55,800 bases of DNA, taken from NCBI GenBank assembly GCA_038093515.1, contig JBBPSI010000164.1, positions 1-55,800 on the forward strand, read 5' to 3'. This document shows positions 12,101 through 24,810 of the stretch, piece after piece. A model generated the notes under the pieces. That model did not search any database. It worked only from the letters and a program-made list of their open reading frames with translations, and had not been told where the DNA came from. Positions within the stretch are counted from its first letter, which is position 1. Each line of letters starts with the position of its first letter. The translations under genes and the position numbers were made by a program. This DNA comes from Butyriboletus loyo. Lineage: Eukaryota; Basidiomycota; Agaricomycetes; Boletales; Boletaceae.

Positions 12101-13180
12101 TTGAAAGCAGAGAAAGCTTTGGAAAAGTGGAGAGAAGGATAGCAGTGTTGTAGATAGGTGTCGATGGTTCCGACGCGGAAAAAAGAGGCTCTGAAGGTGG
12201 CTGAGCACGAACATTGGAGTGAGACGGAGAGAGACGGTGGAAGGGTATAGGGTGAGATGAGGAAAGTACAGGGATTATGCGAACTTCGGCATGTATTTTT
12301 GAGAAATCGTGCGAGGTCCCTGGACTTCCGTGTTACGGAGTGAAAGATTGAGTCACGGAATACTCACCTTTTCGTGGACGAAGTACGAGAACCGCCTGCC
12401 GTGGATCGCTTAGGGCTGCTGCGTAAAAAGCATCCACCTGGAAGGAGGTGGAGATTGATTGCGCGACTACGGCGAGGTAATAAGAACGTTTATGAAAGTA
12501 TCGAGCATTCAAGTAATCTTTCTCTTGGAATAGAGACTGTAAACTAGATCAAGCAGCTTATATGAGAGTGACTCCGGGAATGAGAACGTACAGAAGGCAT
12601 CTCGACGGACAGGTCCACCCCAAAATATTTGCTATCCTTCTTTTTCACACAGATTTTGTTTGCCCAACTACCTACGACATGGATGTCTGATGGTGGTTCG
12701 AATGCTACCGTCCATTTCGTTTCTTGGGTGGGATGTGGCAGCGCAAATGGTACTGCAACGCCGTTTTTCGACAACGTACGAACAGCAGCGAGAGGATTTT
12801 GCGGCTCGATAGAAGGAAGTGATAAAAGATGCGATCGAAGAGCGAGGAGAAATTGGTCCAGGGATGCCCTGCGTGATTCCTTGGGCCTCACGTTGGGCAG
12901 CAGGGCGTCAATCTAGGCTGATATTCAGCGAGCAGAGACAACTAGAGGGGATACATTGTGCACACCTGGAGTTTGAATGAACTCGACTGATACAAATCTG
13001 CTGCATCTTTCAACGCTCGGAGTTCTTCCCCTGTTGGGAGCTTATGTTTCTGATGAGATACGTCAGTCGGAATCTTCACGGGATTGTCTGCGAAACAAGG
13101 ACCTTTGCGGTTTCTGCATCTAGTCCTACCTCTTCTTCGTCTAATTCATTTTCGCGTTTGCGCTTCAAGTCGGACGCCAT
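9140..13180 (-). CDS. UTP22: NRAP / UTP22-like nucleolar ribosome biogenesis protein
   Basis: Twelve exons, in gene order: 13130-13180, 12966-13073, 12592-12912, 12368-12536, 11834-12319, 11728-11792, 11577-11678, 11400-11524, 9749-11351, 9503-9697, 9312-9449, 9140-9262. They give 1161 residues, close to the usual length of the family (about 1150-1240). Recognisable NRAP segments are VDLSVEMPSSLFQEKDYLNARYFHKR, EVRIIPVL, PSTPIYNTAILLSTF, LLRVWANQRGYGEGAL, KAELRRFKDGRIVESVVWE, YDIIIELDP, GFDPVRMLFDDLQ and FFYDIYGG. The family is a nucleotidyltransferase-fold pseudo-enzyme of the UTP-C subcomplex of the small-subunit processome. It begins MASDLKRKRENELDEEE. The first acceptor (13074) is the weakest call. 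The intron at 11352-11399 has a GC donor (GCAAGT). Confidence 0.88.
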
Positions 13181-13304
13181 CTAGATCGAAAATTTTGAAT
13201 GCCTACTGGGTGAGTGGCAACAATAATTCTCTACACCCCTCCCCAGGGGGTGCCTTTCAACAACAATGGCACAACGGTACTGCTAAGTATTGTAATGAGG
13301 CTGG

Positions 13305-14424
<1,120 letters not shown>

Positions 14425-14633
14425 GGTTGGTCGTCAGAAATGATCGAGTTGTGCCGTTGTGCTAGTCTTGGTTTTGAGTCGGTCACGTGCGACCTGCAGT
14501 AGAATCACCTTGGGCCTCGGGGCCCGCGTCCCACCCCACATCCTCAGTCTTACCACCACGACACAAACATTACCATGGTCACTCGAATATCTGCAGGCTA
14601 CTACCTAACCGAAAGTACAAAGACGCACGTTTG
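14425..14633. promoter_or_regulatory. Short divergent promoter, E2 / GTPBP-like gene
   Basis: Only 209 bp separate the two start codons, so the two genes probably share a bidirectional promoter. A GGTCACGTGCGACC sequence at about 14481-14494 contains a CACGTG E-box. The segment is GC-rich and no TATA box is evident. Confidence 0.5.
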
Positions 14634-15955
14634 ATGTTTGGCGAATCCGACTCCGAGAGCCCGCGAGTACCCAGCCCATGGGACTCGCTCACCTCGACGC
14701 CTTCGCCTCCCAAGCATAATGGAATCCAGGTAATTCCGAAACTCGTCCCAGAATTAGAGGAGGTCAGCATGCATGCTTCCATCCCCACTGTCTCATAACT
14801 TCACTTTTGTCTCAGGGGAATGTCGAGTACAAACTCCAGCTCCTATCTCCGTCCCCAGCTCGTTTCACCCGTCTCGTCACGCAGCTCAAGTGGCGCCTTC
14901 TAGAAGGCGGAGGGATGGCGTTCTATGAGCTCGGTGTCGCTGATTCTGGTATCTTGATTGGACTTCCCCGTCAACAGCTTGAGGAGTCCTTGGAAACCCT
15001 CGAAATGATGGCAGACGAAATAGGTGCATCCGTGATTGTAGTCAAAGAAATTGAGGTGCCTCCGGAACTTTCGAGCCTTGGTGAATCTCAACTTGAGAGG
15101 TGGGATGGTAGGAGGAGCACTAGAAAGAAGGATTTGTTGAAGATGATGAAGCAAGACACATCCCCCAGCACGTCCACAACCGAGTTTGAAACTGAGGCTT
15201 CAAGCACCGATATCATGGACACAGAAGAAAGTACTTCCTACTCCTCGACTACTCCGCTAGTTTCACCTGGCGACCCCGCTCAGTTCAGACCATTCCCCAC
15301 CCCCTTTCCCTTCGATCCAGCCCTCGCCATGTTCGCCATGGACCCCGGGGAGGACCTCGTGGCCTGCGCCGGAAACGAAGCTCCGGGTGGTGACGTCCTA
15401 ACCGACTTCGTGACTGACTTTTCTGTCGGTCTCGAAATCACTTCCGTGTACAAGCCTCGTCCAACGAAGAAACGCGCAATCAACATTGCGTCCCCTCCGT
15501 CGACCCACTTCGAGTACGTGAAGACAGGACTCAAGAATGGTTATCCATCAGCCAAATCCACTGATACCACCTGCCATCGTGGAGATTCCATAGCGCAGAA
15601 CTCCGAAACTCTTTCCCGACCGAATTCAGCCAAAGCACAGTTTCGCAGAAACAAACGAGACAAGCGGCGACAGTTAAAGCATAATACTCTGCTAACTCAT
15701 GCCCCCACCTGCCATTCCGCCGAGTCACCGACCAACTCCGCTGATAACTATACTGTTCCTTCAGACAAACTTAATTCATCTGCCCTCGAGTCTCTTCATA
15801 TCAGTGTTGTCGACCCTCCCGCCGGTGATGGATCAACCATGATCACATCCGAAGAATCACAATTTATCGTAGAGGCGCTGGTTGTCAGGGAGCTGTCGTT
15901 GGATGAGGCATACTTAGATTTCGAGGGTTTCTCGCTGTCGTCTTTTACCTTCTGA
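14634..15955 (+). CDS. GTPBP1/2-related protein lacking a GTPase domain
   Basis: Two exons, 14634-14762 and 14816-15955, give 422 residues from MFGESDSESPRVPSPW. The first 130 residues match the N-terminal region of GTPBP1/GTPBP2 translational GTPases: EEGNVEYKLQLLSPSPARF, LVTQLKWRLLEGGGMAFYE and IGASVIVVKEIEVPPE. Where those proteins continue into the G1 loop and GTPase domain, this one becomes Ser/Thr-rich. It then has SVYKPRPTKKRAINIAS, a basic FRRNKRDKRRQLKHN patch and a C-terminal LVVRELSLDEAYLDFEGFSL block. I recall similar GTPase-less proteins in other Agaricomycetes, so this is probably the natural architecture of a fungal side branch and not a truncation. Function unknown; the retained part may bind a GTPBP partner or RNA. 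Confidence 0.75.
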
Positions 15956-16066
15956 ACTTGTCAGCGAGCGAAACTTGTCGGCTACCAGCCGAGAACCTGG
16001 TCAGAACGGTTCTTTCCGGTTCTTTCCGGTTCTCGGCTAATTGCATTTCTCTGATATGATGATACT

Positions 16067-17017
16067 ATTACAGCTAAATTCAAAACATTAGACTGCTTTC
16101 TGCTGTGTTCGCCTTGATCCTTGGTTTATGCTGGTTTATGCTGGTTTACGAGTACAAATAGAGTTTAGCCAAATCGGGATTGTACCGCTGCCAATCATGC
16201 GTGCGCGTGAGTCTTGTGATGGCACAAGTTCAGCGCCAGGGTTCAGCGTTCAACTTTCAACTGCAATGCCATACAGAAATTGTTGTCACATACCGCCAGC
16301 AGCGAAAGAGCAGAGTGTCACAATGTCTGCTCACATGAGGCCCAGCAAGATTGCTCATGCCACTGGGATAAGTGCCAGAACAATCAGACGAACAATGGAA
16401 TTGTGGTGGAAGACACTGTCACAAGATGGAGTCGGGACTGGGGTTATTTCGTAGAACAACTTGAAGTGAGTCTCCGGATTCTCCAAGGCGACGAGTCTAT
16501 CTTTGGAAAACCACAGTGATGTGTCACTCCATCCCGGCGTCCTCTCTTACAAGCATCTTGATTACTGGCTCGACATAGAGAAAGCTATCCGTGCTCTCCA
16601 TTCTCATCCGCATGGTTATCGCCTTACAGACGTTTGTTTCAAGCCCGCAGGCCCACTAGTCAATGTATGGGGGCCTGCTCTGGCAGACAGCGAATGGTTT
16701 GGTGATCAGTGCAGACTCCAGAAAATCGTGTCGCTACTGAGATCAACAATCCCAACGTTTGACTAAGCTCTTGTGACACTCTGCTCTTTCGCTGCTGGCG
16801 GTATGTGACAACAATTTCTGTATGGCATTGCAGTTGAAAGTTGAACGCTGAACCCTGGCGCTGAACTTGCGCCATCACAAGACTCACGCGCACGCATGAT
16901 TGGCAGCGGTACAATCCCGATTTGGCTAAACTCTATTTGTACTCGTAAACCAGCATAAACCAAGGATCAAGGCGAACACAGCAGAAAGCGGTCTAATGTT
17001 TTGAATTTAGCTGTAAT
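16067..17017. mobile_element. Fold-back DNA transposon with about 250-bp terminal inverted repeats
   Basis: 16067-16322 and 16771-17017 are inverted copies of each other, starting ATTACAGCTAAATTC at each end. The left arm has one extra TGGTTTATGC unit. The 450-bp centre is not repeated. One frame near 16330-16420 has a helix-turn-helix-like stretch (KIAHATGISARTIRRTMELWW) of the kind found at the start of Tc1-like transposases. Another frame (16503-16763) reads HLDYWLDIEKAIRALHSHP with no known match. No complete transposase is present, so the element would be non-autonomous. A target duplication is not clear. Confidence 0.8.
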
Positions 17018-17394
17018 TATTAACGTCACGGCTCGTGGTTATGATTGTCAAAATTATGGCCTATGGGGTATGGTTACAAAATTATTGCAAGCCAACTCGG
17101 GAAATCCAAAAATGTATGGCCTATGAGGGAGTATGGGTTATACCTGGTATCGGTTATGAAAGTGTCGACTGTACATATTTAATCTTCAAATCCAATTGCA
17201 CTAAAAATCCCGACATTGATCTTGACTTGTCCACAGAAGCGTCCCGGTCTTATCCGGTGAAGATCAGAAAGTGCTCATCATTGTCCTCCGGAGCGCAAAA
17301 GACACACTCTACCACCTCGCAGTTACCTTCATTTATAGTAAGAATACACCCGGGATGAGGTTTGGAAACGGTAAGGATCTGCGCTTAAGCCTCG
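17018..17394. other. AT-rich intergenic stretch, no gene seen
   Basis: 377 bp between the fold-back element and the NUBPL-like stop. The motif TATGGCCTATG occurs twice (about 17055 and 17115). No coding frame, RNA or further repeat was recognised. Confidence 0.5.
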
Positions 17395-18664
17395 TTAGGC
17401 GATGGATTCCCAAACCTTCTCAGCTGTATCTTCCATTACGCTCCTCCATACCGCCCCTCCGGAACCGTCAGCCTCTAATTGCTGTGAGCTTGCTGTGAGT
17501 GCGTACGGTACGCCACTATCCCCGCCAGTACTGACGCCTTTCACAAGTGGAAGCTCGCCAAGGATGGGGACCCCAAGTGCGGTAGCGATAGAACGGAAGG
17601 AATCAGGGGAACCGAAGAGTTGATGCGGGGTTGTGCAAGAGGGACAGATAAAATATGTTTGATTGAGAATGGTCCCCGTTATCTAGTTTGACATATGCAC
17701 TTAGCATATGAAGTATAGAGTTGAGAAGGACATACGGGAACTGAGATTTTACGAAACATGGAGATTCCGCGTCGCACGTCGGCGAGGGCAACGTCTTGTG
17801 GAGTTGATATAATTACAGCTCCTGTTTTATTGCCGGGTGTGAAGGAAAGGAACGACCAGAGAATAAGGAATATGACACACCATTCACATCAACCAGCTGC
17901 CCGAGTGTCAAGGGAACATCACCCGTCCCTGGAGGCATGTCGATGACCAAGACATCCAAACCATGTCCAGATTCTCGCCAGTCGACGTCAAAAAGTAGTT
18001 GCTGCACTGCTTTCTGAACCATTAAGCCTCTCCATACAACAGCGGCATCCTCTCTTGGCTTGTTTGCGGTCGACTTCGGAAGAAGGTACCCCATGGACAT
18101 GGTTGGCAGTCCATGATTTATGATAGGCAACATTGCGCCGCCTTTTTGACGCGAATTAATGTAATGGGTGAGACGGACAATGTGAAAAGGGCCCACTAGG
18201 TGTCAAGGGAGGTTCATCCGAGTGTTGAAGACCCATCAACGTTGGTATGGACGGACCGAATATGTCAAGATCGAGAATGCCAACACGAAGGCGACGGCCA
18301 AGTGACGTCGGTTTTCGCATGGCAAGCGCGAAAGCGAGGTTCACTGGATAGAATAATCCTCAAGCAGCCCGCGGAGAAGAGGTATCATGCGAACCTGCGA
18401 CCGTACTCTTCCCAACACCGCCCTTGCCACTTGCCACTGCAAGGACTTTTGAAACATGTGGTATGGGTCTCTTTTGGATCGGTCCGCCTCGACGGGGCAT
18501 CTGGGGAGCTGAATTGGAGCGGGGAGGCAAGCCCTACTGAGATTACGTCTAGCAAGGAGGCAGTTGGAAAATTGGAAACATACTAAAGGGTTTTCATGTC
18601 GACTGGTAAAGGCGGTGGAAAATGACCTCGGGCGACAGAAATGGTGTGCAGTAAGCTTGAACAT
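17395..18664 (-). CDS. NUBPL/IND1-like mitochondrial Fe-S assembly P-loop ATPase
   Basis: Six exons, in gene order: 18584-18664, 18395-18533, 18197-18343, 17881-18141, 17736-17821, 17395-17682. They give 333 residues. The N-terminus [19 protein letters not shown] is basic and hydroxylated, as expected of a mitochondrial presequence. The deviant Walker A of the Mrp/NBP35 family is at 63-71 (GKGGVGKST). It is followed by [51 protein letters not shown] and the CPSC metal-binding pair at 251-254. IND1/NUBPL delivers [4Fe-4S] clusters to respiratory complex I. The segment before CPSC reads [12 protein letters not shown], where relatives usually have a VENMSYF-like sequence. Intron 1 ends CAGTAG. 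The gene is divergent from the PAC1-like gene. Confidence 0.88.
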
Positions 18665-18811
18665 GTGGTTTGAACTCGGTTACTTGGAATACACACTGCA
18701 AGCAGCTCGTCATATTCCAAGGACCCCAAATACTCTGTTTGGGTTTGGCCACGTTACCCTATTCGTACTAGGATCTTGATACGAACCAAGCTTGACAACT
18801 CTTCCAACACT
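18665..18811. promoter_or_regulatory. 147-bp divergent promoter, NUBPL-like / PAC1-like
   Basis: The two start codons are only 147 bp apart on opposite strands. A CCACGTTACC sequence lies at about 18749. No TATA box is evident, and shared regulation is an inference from spacing. Confidence 0.45.
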
Positions 18812-19913
18812 ATGGTAAGGGTTTATCGGATGGCACAGTCATAGAATGATTATTGAACAGAGATAGGACGCATATCCTCTCGCAGATGCCCCACCACCTC
18901 GATACGCTGTGGAATCCGATGACGAAGATGAGTATAACCCATTGCCGAGCAGTGGATCAGATCAGCCCCCTGAAGTTAAAGTCGAGTTCAAATCCATTTA
19001 CGATATACCTTCTACGAGACCCCTAGTCTTCGCATCTGCCGAGGCCGGTGTGAGTTGGGCGAGGACCATTGATAAGTTCGGCGAACAGCAGGCTGGCATC
19101 TACGTCAATAATCTTCCAGTGAGGATCCCTTCCTTGCTTTGTATGCTTGGTAAAAATGACACCATCCAGGTAGGGCTACTGTTTTGTCCGTCCTGGACGA
19201 GTGCTGTCATTGTCGTATCCGAAGCCGAGACGCGCACACGGCTGCCCCTCTTTGCTATGAGCACATACACCACGGCCATTATCGAGCGCCTGCAGCCAAC
19301 TAGGTAGTCTTAGTTTCAAATATTTTGTTCTTCTTCATGATCATTCACCATCATCAAGCGTGGCTATTCTAGATTCTTACCCAACTCAAGTATATATATC
19401 ACCAGGAGTGATCTCGCAAGACAATGCGCCTATTCGTTATCTTTCCGTGGGGGAAAAAACAATCCCTGTGAGTTTGTTAACAACACTCATACATGTCCGA
19501 TTTCATCTTCGACCTGACGAGTGTTTTGATAGGATTCTGAATTAGAGTTATTCGCTCCGCCGAACCTCGTGCAATCAACTACCGCGTCCCTGTTGAACGA
19601 ACTGTTCCTACGTTCTATAAGCGAAAACCCAACTGGAGATGCCGCTACTATCGTGCTTTTGCCTTCTCCAAAGGTGCCACCGCCCCCACCAACTACGTTT
19701 GACGGCAAGGGAGCTGTTGGGGATTTCGCAGACGCCAACTGGGATAGGGAGACGTTGGAGAAGGCACACAGATGGCTATTTGCAATAGTTGGAGAAGAGA
19801 TCGATGAGTCGAGTTTACGGGCTCGCACCGAGTCAGGAGTAAAGCCTCCGGTCTCTGCAAGAATAACTCGCGCTACACTGGGGGAGCTAGGTGAGGGGGG
19901 CATGTACATATGA
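18812..19913 (+). CDS. Probable proteasome assembly chaperone PAC1-like protein
   Basis: Five exons: 18812-18814, 18867-19118, 19170-19303, 19359-19467, 19533-19913, giving 292 residues. The first coding exon is only the ATG, directly followed by GTAAGG. The next exon reads DAYPLADAPPPRYAVESDDEDEY. The core VGLLFCPSWTSAVIVVSEAETRTRLPLFAM, IIERLQP and VAILDSYPTQVYIS resembles the PSMG1/Pba1 chaperone that dimerises with PAC2 and guides 20S alpha-ring assembly. The C-terminal 120 residues are predicted mostly helical, with a proline run (KVPPPPPT). Assignment is from remembered sequence patterns and is less certain than its neighbours. Confidence 0.6.
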
Positions 19914-20310
19914 AGCTGTCAGGCATCTGTAAATGTAATGCGACGACCCGGAGTGGACGTCCGCCAGGGATAGCTCTGAACGAAAGATAGAAGCGATGGT
20001 TTAAATTGAGCGGCAATGCTACTATAAAATGGTGGTAATAATCTTTAAACTATGTACACAATTGCGAGTGACGTGACTCTCGGCCCTAAGCCAACAAGAG
20101 GTTGTAGCGATGAGCGTTCTAGTGTCAAAACTATTTCATGAATTGTAGGGACGAATCTCTGCTGAACATACCGAGTAATGGTGTGGATTGTGCGCATCTT
20201 TAATCTTACGTGCACTACGGTAGCCTAGATACCGTCCATGTACAGAGATAGACCGTTGAATGTCAAGTGGTACTTGAGTACGAGTGTCCATACTGACCAT
20301 CTAATTCACG
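19914..20310. other. Convergent 3' region, no gene seen
   Basis: 397 bp between the stops of the PAC1-like and FAF2-like genes. It presumably holds both 3' UTRs. No repeat or coding frame was recognised. Confidence 0.5.
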
Positions 20311-22218
20311 TTAATCGTCCTCTGACTCATAATCGTCGTCCGAAGGATGCTGGGGCTTGGTATTTCCATCTGTCAGCTCCATGACAAGTTGTTCACCACT
20401 CTTCAGCCCTGCCCCCACGAGTGATAGCCTGGTAATCCACTTGATTTCTCGTCTGGGGTAAGGGTGCACAAGTTTGAAACCCCACCAAGACTCCCCATCG
20501 TTTGCCTGTGATTGAATATAATTCTCCAGCTTTTGTAAGTCCGGACCTGTCCCCTCTGAAATGTGCTCCGGGTCAGTCTCCGGTTGCAAGGTGAGAGGTA
20601 ACATCTGTGTATCCGCAAATGCGTACAGCTCCGTCAGGGTAGAGCTGGGAGAGAACATCCGGACAACACGGGTATTCCCCAGTAATTTGAGGGCGAGACG
20701 AATGCCGTTCGCGCCTCGGTGCTCGGTCGGGACGATACACCTCCGCATCCAGCGTCGATATTGCAATCTCAGAGTCTGGAGATCTGCCTGCTTCTCTCGC
20801 TCCAGTTGCATCCTCTGTTCTTCTTGACAACGAGCCTCTTTCTCCAAGCGCGACCGGTCCGCTTCTTCTTGTTCCGCCCGGATTCGGGTTTGAATACGCT
20901 CGCGATCGCGCTCTGCTGATTCCTGAAAAGCCCTATCTTGCTGCTCACGGATAATTCTATCTCTTTCCCGTTCTTGCAATTGCGACTTGAATCGCGTAAG
21001 GAATGGGCTGACCCTAGGGAGAAGTTGATGTTCAAGATGGTGCATAAGTGTGTGTGCCGAGGTCGGTCCGGACTCTGGGATCGCGGGCCCATGATGACGC
21101 GAGAGAACAGTCAGCACGGGTGATGAGGTGGAAGAAGATGGGCTGGACGAGTGGTTCCGACGGGGTTGAAGCGCTACAAAAGCGACGAATGGGTATGTAG
21201 TCGCCTGTAATTTCTGAGCAGCTGTGCGTAATGCATGTTAGGGTCGGTCAGAGGAGAGGAGTGGAATCGCTAACCATCCCAAGGGTCTCTGTCCCTGATA
21301 TCTCCCCCCCATACAACAAAGTTGTTCTCACTGAGCATGCGGACAAAACCTGGATGGGTCAGAGTTGACCTATTGGCAGGTAAGGTGTAGGTTCGTTCGT
21401 CAGCAGGGGAAATTGCTCACCGTTTGAATTCTGCAACATCATCGTGTTCGGCAGAAACGAGAATTACACAGGCTATCCTCCCTTCTTTCTGACAAGTGTC
21501 CAAGACTTCCTCGTACGCCCCATCAAAGAAATCAGGAAGAATCTTGCTCTCATCCGCGGGATTTGTTGGTGGATACGCATGCCTTCTGGATGTCGACTGT
21601 CGACCATCAAGCCCCGTTGCGGCCACAGCTACGGACTTGAAATTGACAGCCCCAGTTTCCTCCTCAAGGGATGTAATCCAGCGGCGAGCTGCAGAGCGTG
21701 AATCAGGGTATGCTGGTCTTAGCATTCGGTAGTTTGTGCTGAAGTTGAAAGGGGATGTCCACAATGGGATCCGGAGAATCCCAGAAACAAAACGCAGGAA
21801 TCCGGAGACCAGGCCAATGGGTAGGTAGAAGAGTGAAAATAATATACGAGTTAGAGAACGCTGTGCCTTGTGAAACTGGGGGTTTAGTGGTACACGAAGG
21901 TGTAAGGATGGTAGGCACAAACCTCATAACCTCCTTGGACAGAATTCTCCAGCTGTACATGAGGCGTCTGTCGATCCCGTGAATCTCGGTCGGCGCTCTG
22001 GACATCATCCAGCTCGTTCACAAGCAAGTCAGTTGCGCGCTATGTTGAAATTAGCTTTCGCTACAGAGCCGATTGATGTATTGTAGCACTAGTACCTGAA
22101 CGTCCCAATCGAGGGTTTGAAGCACATTCATGAGGACGTCCACGTCGTAGTTGTGATGGCCCAAGATTCCTTGGAGGTGCTCAAGAGCATCTTGTTGAGT
22201 TGCGCTGAGTTGTTCCAT
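20311..22218 (-). CDS. FAF2/UBXD8 (Ubx2/Ucp10)-like ERAD factor
   Basis: Five exons, in gene order: 22096-22218, 21923-22039, 21421-21875, 21275-21369, 20311-21221, giving 566 residues from MEQLSATQQDALEHLQ. The domain order matches FAF2: an N-terminal UBA (about 1-50), a hydrophobic hairpin (LTRILFSLFYLPIGLVSGFL and following) that would insert into the ER or lipid-droplet monolayer, a thioredoxin-like UAS domain (DFFDGAYEEVLDTCQKEGRIACVILVS ... FVVWGGDIRDRDPWD), a long charged coiled coil (ERERDRIIREQQDRAFQES and on), and a C-terminal UBX domain (GIRLALKLLGNTRVVRMFSP ... WWGFKLVHPYPRREI). Such proteins recruit p97/Cdc48 to ER membranes for degradation of misfolded proteins. The tail ends in an acidic DDDYESEDD. 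Confidence 0.88.
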
Positions 22219-22838
22219 CAGCCTCACTTCAGGAGACGAAGAAATCTTCCAAGTTGTTGAGAATTTCGCAGCTTCAAGGCGGTGACCAGTGGCACCTGTG
22301 CTTCCCAAAAAGCAAGTACTGTAGTGTACTCGCCTGTATGGTAGCCTGTCACGCGCCGGTCAACACGGTTCCCTATTTGTAAGCCCTATTAGCCACAGCA
22401 CAAAGTGATGTCGTCACTTAAAATTAGTTCAACAGCTTCTGCCACCACCAGTAACTAGTTTTTCACCCATTATGCTTTCAGCACAGGTAGTAGGTAGCAA
22501 AGTTAGAAAATAGCTTGATGTTTACAAATGCATATGTATGTCTATACTATGTAGGGAATAGCACAGGTATACCCCCAGATATTGGTGGCCTTACCCATGT
22601 CTACAGGTACAGATAGATACATATGCAGGTTGATATGCATTAGATCATCATTTCCCTATGTCATTCCATATCACTTCACCTTCATCTTGGTTCATACTCA
22701 GATGTCATTGCATGGACAACACATCATCAGACAGAAATTGGCACTCACCCTACATAGCCACACAAGACAGTATGTATATAGAGAGCCAGCTCTGTGTGGT
22801 CACACCCTCAGCATTTTCTCACTCCTTGTGATGCTCAC
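22219..22838. other. Intergenic stretch upstream of FAF2-like gene
   Basis: 620 bp with AT-rich, low-GC sequence after about 22400 and no supported gene. Base composition changes here from the gene island to the transposon zone. The first part presumably holds the FAF2-like promoter. Confidence 0.4.
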
Positions 22839-23864
22839 TGTTATAATCATATATCTTATAACAGACTTTTGTGTTTGGACTTCACCATTTCTCTTTCAAA
22901 GGTCATGTGACCCAATGCATGTGATTGTGAGATTATACATGTGACCATAGGCTGACTAAGCATATGATGTCATGGTCCAGACTGGCCCAGACTCTATGAT
23001 GTCACACCTCATGTATTTAATCTCCATTTGGCTTCTCTTCTTTCTGATTGCCGTTGCTTCTATTTAATCTCCATTGTGTTATAATCATAACATTTTATTC
23101 GTACACTTTCAATTCGGACTTAGTCGTTTTTACTTTCAAAGGTCACGTGACATAGCGCACGTGATCGTGGGAACTTACATGTGATCTCCTGCTGACTAAG
23201 CATATGATGTCATGGCCTAGACCAGGCCTAGACTCTATGACGTCACGACACATGTATTTAATCTCCGTTTACTTCTCTTCTTTTTGATCCCTGCGCCTCG
23301 TGTGGTTAATCACCGTTGCGCTTCTCTTCTTTAGTCTAGCCATGTATAGTAATTCCTCACATGCACAGCATGGTCTGTGCGCATCTCTGTACAATATAAA
23401 AGGCTCGTGGTTAGACTAGGATTCCCTAGTTTTAACCACTTGTCTATTTGCTGGCAACAGTTGAGGATTAAGTTGAAGCTCCAGAATCATCCCTGCCAGG
23501 TCTTTGTGTAGACCTGCAACTGTCGTATAGGACTGCTTGTGGCAACGGTATTCGCACTAGCATTTGACTGTGCGTTGCTTGCGCAACACATTGACCCTGT
23601 ACTTCTTCTCGTATGTACTTGTATAGTAGTTAGTCTCACACACTGCTTGAGCTGTGTGCATTCCCTTGTAATATATAAGGCTTGTGGTTTGGGCTAGGAT
23701 TCCCTAGCTTTAACCACTTGTCTATTTACTGGCAACAGTTGAGGATTAAGGTCTTTAGCTCTTTCTCTACCATTGCCAGTGCTTGGTGTAGCACTGCAAC
23801 TGGAGTTGACCACCTGTGGAACATTGTATTCTGCCAACGTCGTTTGGTGGTTGCTTTCGTAACA
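22839..23864 (+). repeat. Element A 5' LTR (old family 1), split by a solo LTR
   Basis: Starts TGTTATAATCAT at 22839 and ends TTCGTAACA at 23864. Removing the inserted solo LTR and one CATTG leaves about 509 bp, the normal family 1 length. Most CpG sites of younger copies are TpG or CpA here (for example CATGTG where others have CACGTG), so the copy is old. It is followed by CT and the primer-binding sequence TGGTTAAAGCT (23867-23877), which pairs perfectly with AGCTTTAACCA at 23706-23716 in the same LTR. Confidence 0.9.
23077..23588 (+). repeat. Solo LTR (family 1) inside element A LTR
   Basis: 512 bp from TGTTATAATC to TTGCGCAACA, flanked by CATTG on both sides (23072-23076 and 23589-23593). 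The uninterrupted sequence TCTCCATTGACCCTG is present in another LTR at about 35190, which confirms the insertion point. No internal element is left, so it arose by LTR-LTR recombination. Confidence 0.95.
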
Positions 23865-24810
23865 CTTGGTTAAAGCTTCGGATATACACCCAGTTCCCAG
23901 GGCAGGGATAGAGCTGAGAGTTGCATTTGGAGCTCTTACATCGTTGTTATCTTAAGTAGGCTTCTGCTTGAAGGAGCAGTTATCCTGCTGAAGAGTAATC
24001 CTGATACTCAGGGACAAGAGTCGTTACAGAGCGTTCTTCTGTTTTTGTTTCTGATCGCCCCCACACCTTTAGGGGATCCCCTTGAAAGGGAAGTCTTTGT
24101 GTCTGCATAGTCACTTGTACCAAATTCTTCATCGCTCCCTTTGGAGTTGATCATCCATGCTAGGGTCGTGCCTAGTTTGTGTAGAGTGGTGCAGGGACCC
24201 CCAAATCCCTGTGATTGAGCTTATCTCATTTCGTTAGTCCCCATGGTGACGTGGGAGGTAGAGCATCATTTGCAAATTAGTCTTAGTAAAATCATTACCC
24301 ATTTCAGTTCATTACCATACCAAGCTTCATCAGAGATACTACCTCCATTCGAAGAAATATTTCTTTCGTCCTACTTGCTGTAGGGTTCCCCAGAGTTCCT
24401 TTGGAAGATAGGGGACAGTAAGGAAACCTTGCAGCTTGTAGCCTTTTTTGCCGAAGAAAACCGGTATTTGCTGAAGAAAACCTTGCCAAAGAAAAATTCA
24501 AATGAACTATCTGGGTCTCATCATCTTCACAACTATCGCCACATACATCCTCTTGATAACAATCCTCTTCTTCACCCTCAAAGTTTTTACTGCTATCATT
24601 GGAAAACAAACAAACCCCTACACCATCACTATCTCCTTTAACAAATACAAATTCACTGCCAAGCTCTCATTCCCAACTATCCAACACCCACAAGGAGACA
24701 GAGAACCTTGCGACCATGAGTGGGATCAGCAGACTTGGAATTAGATCAATCTGGGTTCTCAAATATCATCTGACAATTTCCCTGCTGAGGACAAAAGAAT
24801 ATTGGACCCC
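23865..24810 (+). other. Element A 5' leader
   Basis: 946-bp non-coding leader between LTR and gag of element A. It aligns by eye with the leader of element C (38533-39205), sharing TTCTGATCGCCCCC-type and AGGGACCCCCAAATCCCT blocks and a CTGAAGAAAA motif shortly before gag. No gene is supported. The likely start codon at about 24811 reads ATT where element C has ATG. Confidence 0.6.

Noticed and set aside
14634..15955. GTPBP-like gene truncated by the neighbouring fold-back element
   Set aside because: The ORF ends in a conserved-looking block and a natural stop over 100 bp before the element begins.
16128..16963. Two near-identical small proteins on opposite strands (16128-16454 and 16763-16963)
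   Set aside because: They arise because the same sequence is present in both inverted repeat arms; no coding evidence.
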